Source of the DNA: Chlorobiota bacterium
GTDB lineage: Bacteria > Bacteroidota > Ignavibacteria > OLB7
Assembly (NCBI GenBank): GCA_016788565.1
Contig: JAEUSP010000065.1
Span: forward strand, 1-64,000
Direction: 5' to 3'
Length of the DNA: 64,000 bases
The translations under genes were made by a program, and so were the position numbers. Below the pieces are notes generated by a model, which ran no database searches, was not told the DNA's origin, and worked only from the letters and a program-made list of their open reading frames with translations. Positions within the stretch are counted from its first letter, which is position 1. Every line of letters starts with the position of its first letter. Positions 30,771 through 39,214 of this stretch are shown in pieces.

Positions 30771-31829
30771 TTAGCCTTTTCGCACCTTCACCGTGTAGTT
30801 TCCGGTTCCGTTTGCCAGGTTGTAGTGGCGGATTTGAACAAGGTAGGTTCCGGGGAGCAGCGTGGCGATGATGCGGGCGTTCAGCCCAACGCCGCTGTCG
30901 TCGTCCTCGGCAATCAGTGCTGTTTGGCTGTTCGGGCCGAAGAGTTTCATCACCAAGTCGGTTGTGCCGCCGGTTTCCACCACATATTTCCCGGCTTTGG
31001 TCACTTTAAATCTGAACAAGTCCTCTTCCCCGGTCTTCCCGATGGATGCTGACTTTGGAACCCCACCTATTGTCAGCAGCACCGGCTCGGCAGTCGTGGC
31101 CGTTTTTGGATACGCTTGCGAGGAAGCGATGAACGATTTATCCAGCGCCGACAACACCGAGTTAGAGTGAGTGCTGATGCCATTAATCGTCCAGGAAGCA
31201 GGGAAGGCATAGAGCATGATGGAGTCGTGGTCGAACACCGTTCCCCGGATTTGGCTGGTGCTGTACTTGTTGATGACGTTGTGGCGGATGGTGGCTTCGT
31301 CCCAGAAATTTGGCGAGCCGCTCAGGTCGTGGATCACTTGAGCTTCGTTCCACTGAATCCCTCCGGTAGGACTTAGATGCTCATGCCCCAAGCCAATAGC
31401 GTGGCCAAATTCATGGGCTGCGGTTCCGCCGGTCATAAACCCGAGATTCATGGTGGGTTGGTTCAGCGGAATCCCCTGGCAGTCGGTGCCGACGTAGCTC
31501 CAGGCGCCATCGTTGGCGTTGAAGGCAATGCGGATTTCGGCATCGGGAGCATCGTTAAAATCGAAGTGCAGGTTGGCGTGTTCGGTCCACCAGAGTGCTT
31601 GCTGGCGGGCAAGATTTTTCTGGGCGGCGGTTCCCCCCATAAACCGCACCCGAAGCGTTGAGCCGTTAGGCCACATTTTGCTGATGACGATAATCGCACG
31701 CGCCCCGCCACCGCGCCCAATTGTTAGCTGGGGGCGCGCAAGTTCGTGGGCTGGCAAGCGGTCAATGCAGACGTGTGGGCGTTTGGTGGCTGCGGCTGCT
31801 GGTTTCTCTTTTCGTGTTGAAGCTGGCAT
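30771..31829 (-). CDS. Metzincin metalloprotease with C-terminal PPC-like domain
   Basis: This 352-residue protein starts at ATG 31829, which has a strong AAGGAGAGGGA site just upstream; the frame stays open for 91 more codons to 32102 but without a good start. The zinc motif is H139-E-F-G-H143-A-I-G-L-G-H149, the metzincin HExxHxxGxxH of astacin/matrixin-type proteases. The region before it (WPNGSTLRVRFMGG ... HANLHFDFNDAPDAEIRIAF) has the expected fold. From about residue 255 there is a pre-peptidase C-terminal (PPC) domain (GEEDLFRFKVTKAGKYVVET, DDDSGVGLNARIIATLLPGTY). No N-terminal signal peptide is visible, although PPC-bearing relatives are normally exported. It lies 114 bp upstream of the caspase fusion on the same strand. 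Confidence 0.83.
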   Translation of the reverse strand: MPASTRKEKPAAAATKRPHVCIDRLPAHELARPQLTIGRGGGARAIIVISKMWPNGSTLRVRFMGGTAAQKNLARQQALWWTEHANLHFDFNDAPDAEIRIAFNANDGAWSYVGTDCQGIPLNQPTMNLGFMTGGTAAHEFGHAIGLGHEHLSPTGGIQWNEAQVIHDLSGSPNFWDEATIRHNVINKYSTSQIRGTVFDHDSIMLYAFPASWTINGISTHSNSVLSALDKSFIASSQAYPKTATTAEPVLLTIGGVPKSASIGKTGEEDLFRFKVTKAGKYVVETGGTTDLVMKLFGPNSQTALIAEDDDSGVGLNARIIATLLPGTYLVQIRHYNLANGTGNYTVKVRKG

Positions 31830-32651
31830 GGATACTCCCTCTCCTTTGTGGTAAGGCGAAATGAATGGATCGTTATGATGGTGCGGCGTTGCTGCTAACC
31901 TTCGGGTGGTTGGCAGTTGATGGTGGCGTAGCCCGTTTGCCACAGTGCGTTTGTGGTACGCTTGGTGCTGTGGCAGGTGTATCGGCGGCGGCAAGGTGTT
32001 GTTGGGCGGATGTCGCTCCCCCAACGCGCCTTTGCCGTGGCGATAGATATGTGGTACAGGAAGGTCCGCAAGCATTCCAGCAACGGTTGCAACGGCGCGC
32101 AATCACTGCGGCGGCGTAGCCCCATTCAAATATCTGGGAATGCAAGATTGCCGGTTGGTGCAGAAAGACCGGCGCGCTAAACGGGTGAGTTGCGAGGATG
32201 GAATCGGGAGGAATTGCAACGCATCTTTGACATCTCTTTTGGCATCGCTGAGGCCACGCCCCAGCCAGCGTTGCCACCGCAACCCTGGTTGCAGGATGAA
32301 CTACAACCAGGGTCCTCCTTGCGGCGAATTCTCTTTTGTCACAACAGGCTTCCGTCAGCAGTGTAATACAGTAGATACGATGCCGGCAACCTTTAAACTG
32401 TGGTGCATCGGTTTGCCAAAGACGGAGCCGTTGCCAAAAGAGGAAGAAAAGAACTACTGCTCACGGAATAATCCCCAGCCAAGTATTTGAACAGAGTTTT
32501 AGCAGAGCCTTAGTGGTGGCGAAGAGCTATGCCCCAGTTTGCTGCGCTGTTCGTGGGTGCAAATTTACGGCATCAGCAAAGCCGATGCACCACGACAAAA
32601 CCACGACAAACGGAGCGGAGGGGGGGGGGGAGTATCTATCTCAGAAAAAAA
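31830..32651. other. Intergenic region between regulator and metzincin genes
   Basis: This stretch of about 820 bp should hold the promoter of the hydrolase locus. It contains a 9-bp inverted repeat (ccctggttg ... caaccaggg, about 32283-32314) without a T tract, and a run of about twelve G near 32620. The open frames across it (for example 32140-32490 plus, 31873-32277 minus) have no recognisable features and mixed reading direction, so I call no gene. Confidence 0.4.
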
Positions 32652-34307
32652 TCAGAGGGCAGCCATGTAGGTGGTGAGGCTGGTTTCGGTTGGGACGCGG
32701 AGTTTTTTGCGGATGCGGAAACGGTACTGCTCCACCGAGCGGTAGTCAATATGAAGCAGGTTGGCAATCTCCTTGCTGGAAAGTCCTGAACGGATCAGCG
32801 CACTGACCTTCCGTTCGGTGGGGCTAAGGTCTGGGAATCGCTGTGCAAGCAACGGCATGAAGCCGTGGTGAACTTGCTCAAACTGATCTTCAAATTGCTT
32901 CCAGGCTTGGCCGGGATTTCGATCATCGTGCAGTTGGCGAATCAGGGATTTTAGATTTTCTTGCTCGCTTGGGGTGTGGCTATCGTTGGCGGCAATCTGC
33001 GTTAGCTTGATGCGAATGTCTTCGATGAATTGGTTCCGCTCCACCAAGCTCAAGGCAATCGCCCGTAGCTCGCGCTCCTTCTGGGCGGCCTCGGATTGCA
33101 GTTGCTGGCTTTGCAGCCGCAGTATCTGCAGCTCCTGCTGGGCGCGTTCAACGTCAAATCGCAGATGAAGCGTGGCAATCGCTTTCTGCTTTTCGATGCT
33201 TTGCAGCTGGTCGCGAATCTGGGCAAAGTGCTTGTAGTGGCCCAGTGCACGTGCGGTGTCGTGAAGCTCCTCGAACGCCTCGGCAAGCAGTTCATGGGCG
33301 CGGTACTCCAAGTGGGGAAGATTTCTTGCTTGGGCAATGCGGAGCGCTTCCTCGATCAAGTAAATTCCCTGATGTAGGGTGTTGGTTTTCCGGTGCAGGC
33401 GGCCCAGGCCAAGCAGTACGCCGATGTAGCCTTCTTCATCGCTGCGGTCGTCCAAGCCATCCATTGCACGTTTCATGTAATCGAATGCGCTGGCAAACTC
33501 CCCTTGTTCTTCCAGAATGCTGGCAATGGTCATCATCAGCCGTGGGATGTCACGCTGATAACCCAGGATTCGGTACAACGTCAGTGAGCGCAATCCGTGT
33601 TCCAGTGCTTGGTCATTCTGGTGCAAAGCGTGGTGGGCGGCGGCGATATTTCCTGCGGTGCGTGCTTGCATCATCAGGTTGCCCGATTCGGCAAACATTG
33701 CCAACGCTTGGGTGAATTGCTCCAATGCCGCATCGTAGTTTTCCATCTGGCCGTACAACGCGCCGATGTTGCTGATAACCCCAGCCCGCACATCCGAAAC
33801 GGGATCGTGGGCGGCAACGAACTGAAGTAGCTGCAAGTACCAATCCAACGCCGCCACGTAATCGCCAATGTCGGTGTGAAACCGGGCAAGCGACTCTAAA
33901 GCATCTATCTGGCCGGTGACGTAATTGATGTTTCGGGCAAGCTCCAGGGCTTGGGTCAGCTTGGTGGCGGCAATCCGTACCTGGCCGTTGTGCCACTGGC
34001 CTTGTCCCATCAACAGCAATGCGTTCGCCTCCCCCTGGCGATCGTCCATCCGCTGGCGAAGCTCCAATAGTTCGGAAAGAAAGGATTGTGGAAGAGGGGT
34101 GTGGGGAAGTTGGAGGTACAGCCGGCAGCAGAATTCTAAGCAGCTTGCAACGTGGTGGTGATTGTTGGTTAGGCGGGCAGTGGCCAAGGCTTCTTCGGCA
34201 AACGCCCTAGCTTGGTGGGGGCTATCGCGCAGTGCCTGGTGGGCATTATCTAACAACTGAGCAATGTGTGTAAACTGCTGATCGAGGAGGTCATCATGGT
34301 TCGGCAT
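32652..34307 (-). CDS. TPR / coiled-coil / LuxR-type HTH regulator
   Basis: This 551-residue protein starts at ATG 34307 with GGGTGAT in front; an upstream TTG would add 17 residues. About seven TPR units fill residues 20-340 (for example GNIAAAHHALHQNDQALEHGLRSL and HELLAEAFEELHDTARALGHYK). A coiled coil follows (about 345-410). The last 65 residues form a LuxR-type DNA-binding domain: LSPTERKVSALIRSGLSSKE, then LLHIDYRSVEQYRFRIRKKL. No membrane helix is seen. This architecture is typical of Bacteroidota TPR regulators that sense through the repeats. It lies upstream of the hydrolase locus in the same direction, separated by a long gap, so it may control it. Confidence 0.88.
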   Translation of the reverse strand: MPNHDDLLDQQFTHIAQLLDNAHQALRDSPHQARAFAEEALATARLTNNHHHVASCLEFCCRLYLQLPHTPLPQSFLSELLELRQRMDDRQGEANALLLMGQGQWHNGQVRIAATKLTQALELARNINYVTGQIDALESLARFHTDIGDYVAALDWYLQLLQFVAAHDPVSDVRAGVISNIGALYGQMENYDAALEQFTQALAMFAESGNLMMQARTAGNIAAAHHALHQNDQALEHGLRSLTLYRILGYQRDIPRLMMTIASILEEQGEFASAFDYMKRAMDGLDDRSDEEGYIGVLLGLGRLHRKTNTLHQGIYLIEEALRIAQARNLPHLEYRAHELLAEAFEELHDTARALGHYKHFAQIRDQLQSIEKQKAIATLHLRFDVERAQQELQILRLQSQQLQSEAAQKERELRAIALSLVERNQFIEDIRIKLTQIAANDSHTPSEQENLKSLIRQLHDDRNPGQAWKQFEDQFEQVHHGFMPLLAQRFPDLSPTERKVSALIRSGLSSKEIANLLHIDYRSVEQYRFRIRKKLRVPTETSLTTYMAAL

Positions 34308-34634
34308 TCTATCACCCTGAATGTGAAGGAGGATCAGTTTGGCTGTAGAATGTGGCAAATATGCAACGCGGACGAAGATTATTTGCTGAAATGTCGGAAA
34401 TGTCGAATGCCGCCCTCTGCTCGTGCTGAAGCTCCGTCGAGGTATGAGTGGAGCCAGCGAACCCAGCCGCCTTCGCTGCCTGCCCTCACCCCCCGCCCTC
34501 TCCCAAACTGATGGCGGTGCTGATTCCGCTTTATTGGCCGGGTGGGAGAGGGAGCCAAAGCGAAGAGTGAAGAGTGAGATGGGAAGAGTGAAAGAAGACC
34601 CCCGATCCCCGCTCCCCGCCCACCGCTCCCCGCC
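34308..34634. other. Intergenic region with GC-rich iterated sequence
   Basis: 327 bp between two minus-strand genes. It includes an inverted repeat (cgccctctccca ... tgggagagggagc, about 34495-34555) and, at about 34598-34636, iterations of cccgatccccgctccccgcccaccgctccccgcc. The latter is the reverse complement of the gggatcgg/ggtggacggg repeats found between dcw genes. No gene is supported. Confidence 0.45.
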
Positions 34635-35633
34635 TCACCGAATCACCCCTTCCTTCCGATACCAAGCTATCGTCTCGGCAATCCCTGCCTCCAGGGGGAT
34701 TTGTTGGCGGTATCCAAAATGCTCGCGGGCCTTCTGCACGCTGCAAATCCAGTAGGAAGTGGTGATGTCGCGCCCTTTGTCGCGATCAAAAATTGTCGGC
34801 TTTTTTTGGAACATCCCCGCAAACCCGCTCACCGCAGCCGCCAAGTGAATCACCGCGTGCGGAACCCGCAGATGCCGCACCCGCTTCCGCCCCATCACCC
34901 GCGCGGTGATTGCACCAACTTCCTCCCACGTGTAAAATTCTTCCGAGCTTACAAAGTATGCTTCGCCTGCGGCGCGGGGACTTTCGGCAGCTTCCACCGA
35001 GCCACGCGCAAGGTCGGTGACGTGAACAAGGCTCACCTTTTTTTCGCCGAAACCGATCAGTGGCGCAATCCCTTTTGCCGCCACCACAAAAAATGTGAAG
35101 GCTCCGGTTCCCGCATCACGCGGGCCATAGACCACCGGCGGGCGGACGATGGTTGCTGGCAGTTTGCTCATCCGGTCGAACACCTCACGCTCGGCTGCGG
35201 CCTTGCTTTCGCCGTAGGTGGTGATGGGGTGGAACGGTGTGGTTTCATCAACCGGGCTGCTGAGGTTGGGGGAAGGGCCAACGGCGGCCAGGCTGCTGAC
35301 GTGCAGAAATCGTTGGAGGTTAGGGTTGTACCGAAGCGTGGCCTCCAGCAAATTGCGGGTGGCTACTTGGTTTCCTTCAAAGAATTTCGCGCGGTTTTTT
35401 GCGGCGGTCGCGCCGGCAACGTGGTAGATGAAATCAACCTGCTGAACGGCATCGCGAAGTGATTCGGGGTCGGCAAAATCCCCCCGAACTGGCTGAACAG
35501 GAAGATGCTGAACCGATTTCAAGTTGGTGCTGGAACGGGCAAGAACTTTAAGGCTGTAGCCGCGTTCGTGAAGCTGGTCGCAGATATGGCTTCCCACAAA
35601 CCCAGAAGCCCCGGTAACAAGTGCAGTTGGCAT
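34635..35633 (-). CDS. NAD-dependent epimerase/dehydratase (extended SDR)
   Basis: This 332-residue protein starts at ATG 35633 (MPTALVTGASG), placing the Rossmann glycine motif TGASGFVGSHI at residues 7-17; the upstream TTG start is rejected. The catalytic tyrosine/lysine pair is in TTYGESKAAAE, and PPVVYGPRDAG is the usual substrate-loop motif of extended SDRs. Relatives act on nucleotide sugars, sterols or dihydroflavonols; the sequence alone does not decide. The C-terminal segment (KPTIFDRDKGRDITTSYWIC ... AREHFGYRQQIPLEAGIAETIAWY) resembles the 3-beta-HSD/NAD(P)H-steroid-like subgroup. It appears to stand alone. Confidence 0.85.
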   Translation of the reverse strand: MPTALVTGASGFVGSHICDQLHERGYSLKVLARSSTNLKSVQHLPVQPVRGDFADPESLRDAVQQVDFIYHVAGATAAKNRAKFFEGNQVATRNLLEATLRYNPNLQRFLHVSSLAAVGPSPNLSSPVDETTPFHPITTYGESKAAAEREVFDRMSKLPATIVRPPVVYGPRDAGTGAFTFFVVAAKGIAPLIGFGEKKVSLVHVTDLARGSVEAAESPRAAGEAYFVSSEEFYTWEEVGAITARVMGRKRVRHLRVPHAVIHLAAAVSGFAGMFQKKPTIFDRDKGRDITTSYWICSVQKAREHFGYRQQIPLEAGIAETIAWYRKEGVIR

Positions 35634-35776
35634 GGGGCGCAAAATGCCACAACAACCCAATGCGCCGCAACAACAGTAGGGGCATTGGACGGATGTTTAC
35701 AGAGGCGGGGGGAATTGCCGAACGGCTTCCCTTGCTGGATGGCGTTGCGCAGGTGGAGGTGGTGCAGAAAAAAAAG

Positions 35777-35850
35777 TGGTCCCGGCAAGACTCGAACTTG
35801 CGACATTCAGTTTAGGAAACTGACGTTCTGTCCAGCTGAACTACGGGACC
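35777..35850 (-). tRNA. tRNA-Arg (anticodon CCU)
   Basis: A 74-nt cloverleaf is readable on the minus strand. The acceptor stem is GGTCCCG/CGGGACC, the D stem GTTC/GAAC, the anticodon stem TCAGT/ACTGA around loop TTCCTAA, and the T stem GCAAG/CTTGC with loop TTCGAGT; the discriminator is A. The anticodon CCT reads AGG codons. The 3' CCA is not encoded, and a T-run follows. Confidence 0.95.
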
Positions 35851-35958
35851 ATGTGTTGTGTGGAAATCGCCGCAAAGATAGCAACAAGCCCCCTCCCGAA
35901 CGCACCCCTTGTGCCGTTAGCAAGCGTAAACTTTCTTTCCCGCGATACCGGCTGAACC

Positions 35959-37422
35959 TTACTCAGCCAAACTGCAACGGTCGCAGTTGCCGCAGGCGTT
36001 TGCTGTGGGGAATCCAAAATAGCTGCTGATGTGGCCCCTGCGGCAGCCTTCGCCACGCACGTATTGCACCATCGAAAGGAGCTTCATGTTGTCGCGGCGC
36101 AGCTTGCCGTTTAGCCGTTCGTCGTCCAGAAGCTCATCGGCAAGGTCGGCAACGATTCGCAGATCGCGCCCTTCAATGCTCCCCTCGATTACTCCATACC
36201 GATCCAGCATCCCCAGCGCCGTCTCCAGCCGGAAATCGCGGCGGTTGCGGTAGTTCAGTTGCTCGCGCAGATACTCCATCCCCATTCTGTTTGCGTGCTC
36301 TTCATCGCTAAGTAAGCCGAACAGACGTGAGTAAAACCCTGCGTTTGGGTTGGACCATTTCACGAACTCCATCTGTGTTGCAAGGTCATCTTGGCTGTAC
36401 AGAAGCAGGCAAAGCGATTCCCCGCCATCGCGCCCCGCGCGCCCAATTTCTTGGTAGTACGATTCCACCGACGATGGCACTTCCGCGTGGATCACAAAAC
36501 GGATGTCGGGCTTGTCAATTCCCATCCCGAAGGCGTTGGTGGCCAGCATCAGTTGCTGGTTGCCGGCAAGAAATTCCCGCTGAACGGCGCGCCTTCGCTG
36601 CGCCCCCAGTTTCCCGTGATAGACCCCGTGGCCAATTCGTTTGTCGGCCAACATCTGCGAGAATTTTTCCAGCGTTTGAATCAGCGAAAAATAGATGATG
36701 CCGCTCCCGTTGCCGAACCGCTGAATCGTCGCCATCATCGCCGCTAACTTCTCATGATCCCGATCTAATTCTTCCATTTCCAGCCGCAAATTTGGCCGCT
36801 CAATTCCCTGGTGAACTATCTGAACTTGCTCCGGCTTCAGCCCCAATTTCTCGATGATGTCGCGCTGGACTTCCGGGGTGGCGGTGGCGGTTAGGGCAAT
36901 CGTTAGCGGGTTGCCAAGCATGGCGCGGAACTCGGCCAGGCGGGAATAATCGGGGCGGAAATCATGGCCCCACTCGCTGACGCAGTGGGCTTCATCAACC
37001 GCCAGCAGGGCGATGGAGGCTTGTGTGATGGCCGCAGCAAATTCCGCCCGCCGGAACCGCTCGGGGGTGACGTACAGCAGTTTATACTCACCGTCCAAAA
37101 ATCCCCGAAGGCGCGATTCCCGATCTTGAGCCGAGACGGTGGAGTTGATGAATGTTGCGGGGATATTTCGCCGCCGCAGCGCATCCACTTGGTCTTGCAT
37201 CAGCGCAATCAAGGGGCTTATCACCAACGTTCCCCCTTCCAGCATCAGCGCGGGGATTTGGTAGCAGAGTGATTTTCCGCCGCCGGTTGGCATCAGGATT
37301 AGGCTGTGCCCGCTCCGGTCCGGTGTCTCGATCAACCGCTGAATAATCGCCTGCTGCGCCCCGCGAAATGTGGCGTAGCCGAAGTATTCTTGCAGTGTGG
37401 TGAGCGATGTTGGTTGGGTCAT
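35959..37422 (-). CDS. recQ: RecQ-family ATP-dependent DNA helicase (short form)
   Basis: This 487-residue protein starts at ATG 37422 (a GTG nine codons upstream is less likely). Motifs: FRGAQQAIIQRL (motif 0), MPTGGGKSLCYQIPAL (Walker A), LAVDEAHCVSEWGHDFRPDY (DEAH box and aromatic loop), ALTATATPEVQ (III) and YYQEIGRAGRDG (VI). A zinc-binding segment closes the protein (cysteines in RGEGCRRGHISSYFG and CGNCDRC). It ends there, without the winged-helix or HRDC domains of E. coli RecQ, so it is closer in size to Bacillus RecS. It unwinds DNA 3' to 5' in recombination and fork repair. Confidence 0.92.
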   Translation of the reverse strand: MTQPTSLTTLQEYFGYATFRGAQQAIIQRLIETPDRSGHSLILMPTGGGKSLCYQIPALMLEGGTLVISPLIALMQDQVDALRRRNIPATFINSTVSAQDRESRLRGFLDGEYKLLYVTPERFRRAEFAAAITQASIALLAVDEAHCVSEWGHDFRPDYSRLAEFRAMLGNPLTIALTATATPEVQRDIIEKLGLKPEQVQIVHQGIERPNLRLEMEELDRDHEKLAAMMATIQRFGNGSGIIYFSLIQTLEKFSQMLADKRIGHGVYHGKLGAQRRRAVQREFLAGNQQLMLATNAFGMGIDKPDIRFVIHAEVPSSVESYYQEIGRAGRDGGESLCLLLYSQDDLATQMEFVKWSNPNAGFYSRLFGLLSDEEHANRMGMEYLREQLNYRNRRDFRLETALGMLDRYGVIEGSIEGRDLRIVADLADELLDDERLNGKLRRDNMKLLSMVQYVRGEGCRRGHISSYFGFPTANACGNCDRCSLAE

Positions 37423-37486
37423 GTGATCGTTGTTCAGCAACTGCCGCACGCCAGGCGGCTGGGTGATGCTTTGGTTGTGTGTGTGT

Positions 37487-38473
37487 TCAGTACGTCAGTG
37501 CGTTCAAATGCGCCCGCAAGCCGCGAACGATGCGGGCCATGCGGTCGTAGTCCAGGCGGTCCGGTGTGTCGAACGGGGTGTGGTAGTAGGGGTAGCGGAA
37601 TGGCGCGGTGTCGGTAATCATGATTGCTTGGTAGCCTTGCTCCCAAAACGCTGCGTGGTCGCTCCAGCCGATTCCCGTAATCCACCCGGGCGCGCTTGCC
37701 CCTTCCGATGGGAATGCCGTGGTTTCCCGAAACGCCGAAATAGCCTCGGTCACCAGCGACCGCGAATCCATGTTCCCCACAAACGCAATGAAATTCCCGG
37801 TGGAAGGGTAGCAGAGATTGAAGGGGAATGGATAGGCTTGGCTTCCAACGGAATCGGAATACCACCCAATCGTTTCGATGCTGTACATCGCTCGGATGTT
37901 TTCGTTGCGGGCGCGGCATCCCGCAGCATAAACTCTGCTCCCTTGCAAGAAATATGGCGGTTCCTCGTTCGCAAAAAAAACGAAGCGAATGGTGCGTGAT
38001 AGTTTCTTGCCAGCATAGGCCCGCGCCAACGCCAGCGTTGCCGCCACCCCCGACCCGTTATCGTTTGCGCCGGGGGCATCGGGGGCGGTGTCGTAGTGTG
38101 CGCCAACAATCACAATATCTGCGTGTGTTGCCCCCGGAATTTCGGCCACAAGGTTCCAGCAAGTCTTTCCATCCACCGTGAACGGTTCTTTCCCAACGTG
38201 GTATCCGAACGATTCCAACGTTGCGCTGATGTAGCCCGCCGATGCTTGTAAGTTGGGATAATTGGCAACGTTCCGCTCCCCAATTTCTCCTGCCAGATCG
38301 TGCACGTACTGGCGCATTTCAGCCGCCAAGTTTTTCTCATCGTCGTGCAACGGCGGCAGCGTTCCGCTGAATGTTTGCAGCGGCATTGCAACAATGGTGA
38401 AGTACGCCACCAGCAGTGCGCCAAGCAGCAGCGTCAGGGGAATGGCAAGGATCAAAATCCAGCGGCGGGACAT
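37487..38473 (-). CDS. M28-family zinc aminopeptidase, membrane-anchored or exported
   Basis: This 328-residue protein starts at ATG 38473, giving a hydrophobic N-terminal anchor (WILILAIPLTLLLGALLVAYF); 40 upstream in-frame codons are unsupported. The di-zinc aminopeptidase core follows: IVGAHYDTAPDAPGANDNGS (His and Asp ligands), FVFFANEEPPYF (catalytic Glu pair), SDHAAFWEQGYQAIMITDTA and the final ligand His in YYHTPFDTPDRLDYD. It probably cleaves N-terminal residues from peptides in the periplasm. It is 65 bp from recQ on the same strand but functionally unrelated. Confidence 0.88.
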   Translation of the reverse strand: MSRRWILILAIPLTLLLGALLVAYFTIVAMPLQTFSGTLPPLHDDEKNLAAEMRQYVHDLAGEIGERNVANYPNLQASAGYISATLESFGYHVGKEPFTVDGKTCWNLVAEIPGATHADIVIVGAHYDTAPDAPGANDNGSGVAATLALARAYAGKKLSRTIRFVFFANEEPPYFLQGSRVYAAGCRARNENIRAMYSIETIGWYSDSVGSQAYPFPFNLCYPSTGNFIAFVGNMDSRSLVTEAISAFRETTAFPSEGASAPGWITGIGWSDHAAFWEQGYQAIMITDTAPFRYPYYHTPFDTPDRLDYDRMARIVRGLRAHLNALTY

Positions 38474-38605
38474 GATGAGGTTAGGGGATAACGGTCTATT
38501 TCTATTGCCTTGAAAACGCGCCTTGAAAACGGCGTTGCAACTTTTCTTCCGGCTTGCGGCACATGGATAGTGTACGCCACGCTGACGGTACAATCATCAG
38601 GCCTG

Positions 38606-39214
38606 ATGTCTTCCCAGCACCAACAACATACAACAGAACGGCAACAACGGTTTCTCCGGTTGTTGGAACCTGTGCGCCCGCGGCTGTCGCGGTTTGCTTG
38701 GGCAATGACACGCAACCGCGACGAAGCCGAGGACCTTGCTGCCGAAGCAATCGCCGCAGCGTGGGAAGGGCTGGACCACCTGCGCGACGATGCCGCATTC
38801 CCCGGGTGGTTGCTGCGGATCACGGTTCGGCTTCACCGACGTGGCCGCCGCCGCCAGAAATTTTGGGGATTGTTCAGCCAAGAACAGGCCGAGCAACTGC
38901 GGGACCAGAACACCCCGCCCGATGTTGCCGCCGAAATCCGAATCCTGTACGAAGCCCTTGCACAGCTTCCCGAACGCCAACGCGAATCGGTGGTGCTGTT
39001 CGAGATCGCGGATTTATCACTGGAAGAAATCCAGGAGATTCAGGGGGGGACGCTTTCCGGGGTGAAGTCGCGGGTGACGCGAGGGCGCGAGCGGCTGACG
39101 GAATTGATGGTGGGGAAGCCGCACAACAAGCAAGAACTCACTCCGGTGAAGAACGGAATTCTTCCGGAGAAAGGGAACACAACCGTCAACATTACAACAG
39201 CAATCCACCGATGA
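38606..39214 (+). CDS. ECF-type RNA polymerase sigma factor
   Basis: This 202-residue protein starts at ATG 38606. Region 2 is visible as RPRLSRFAWAMTRNRDEAED ... AIAAAWEGL and FPGWLLRITVRLHRRGRRRQ. Region 4 is LPERQRESVVLFEIADLSLE followed by GTLSGVKSRVTRGRERLTEL. Its stop overlaps the start of the next gene (ATGA), the usual arrangement of a sigma factor with its anti-sigma partner. It likely responds to an envelope signal. Confidence 0.9.
   Translation: MSSQHQQHTTERQQRFLRLLEPVRPRLSRFAWAMTRNRDEAEDLAAEAIAAAWEGLDHLRDDAAFPGWLLRITVRLHRRGRRRQKFWGLFSQEQAEQLRDQNTPPDVAAEIRILYEALAQLPERQRESVVLFEIADLSLEEIQEIQGGTLSGVKSRVTRGRERLTELMVGKPHNKQELTPVKNGILPEKGNTTVNITTAIHR

Noticed and set aside
31830-32102. 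91-codon upstream extension of the metzincin gene
   Set aside because: It is His/Pro/Thr-rich without a signal peptide or domain, while ATG 31829 has an excellent ribosome-binding site.
32283-32314. Inverted repeat ccctggttg/caaccaggg as a terminator
   Set aside because: There is no T tract and the stem is only 9 bp; no gene ends nearby in the matching direction.
38554-39210. 219-codon N-terminal extension of the anti-sigma frame
   Set aside because: It is fully antiregister to the sigma factor gene, rich in Pro/Arg as expected of a shadow frame, and ATG 39211 gives the classical ATGA sigma/anti-sigma overlap.
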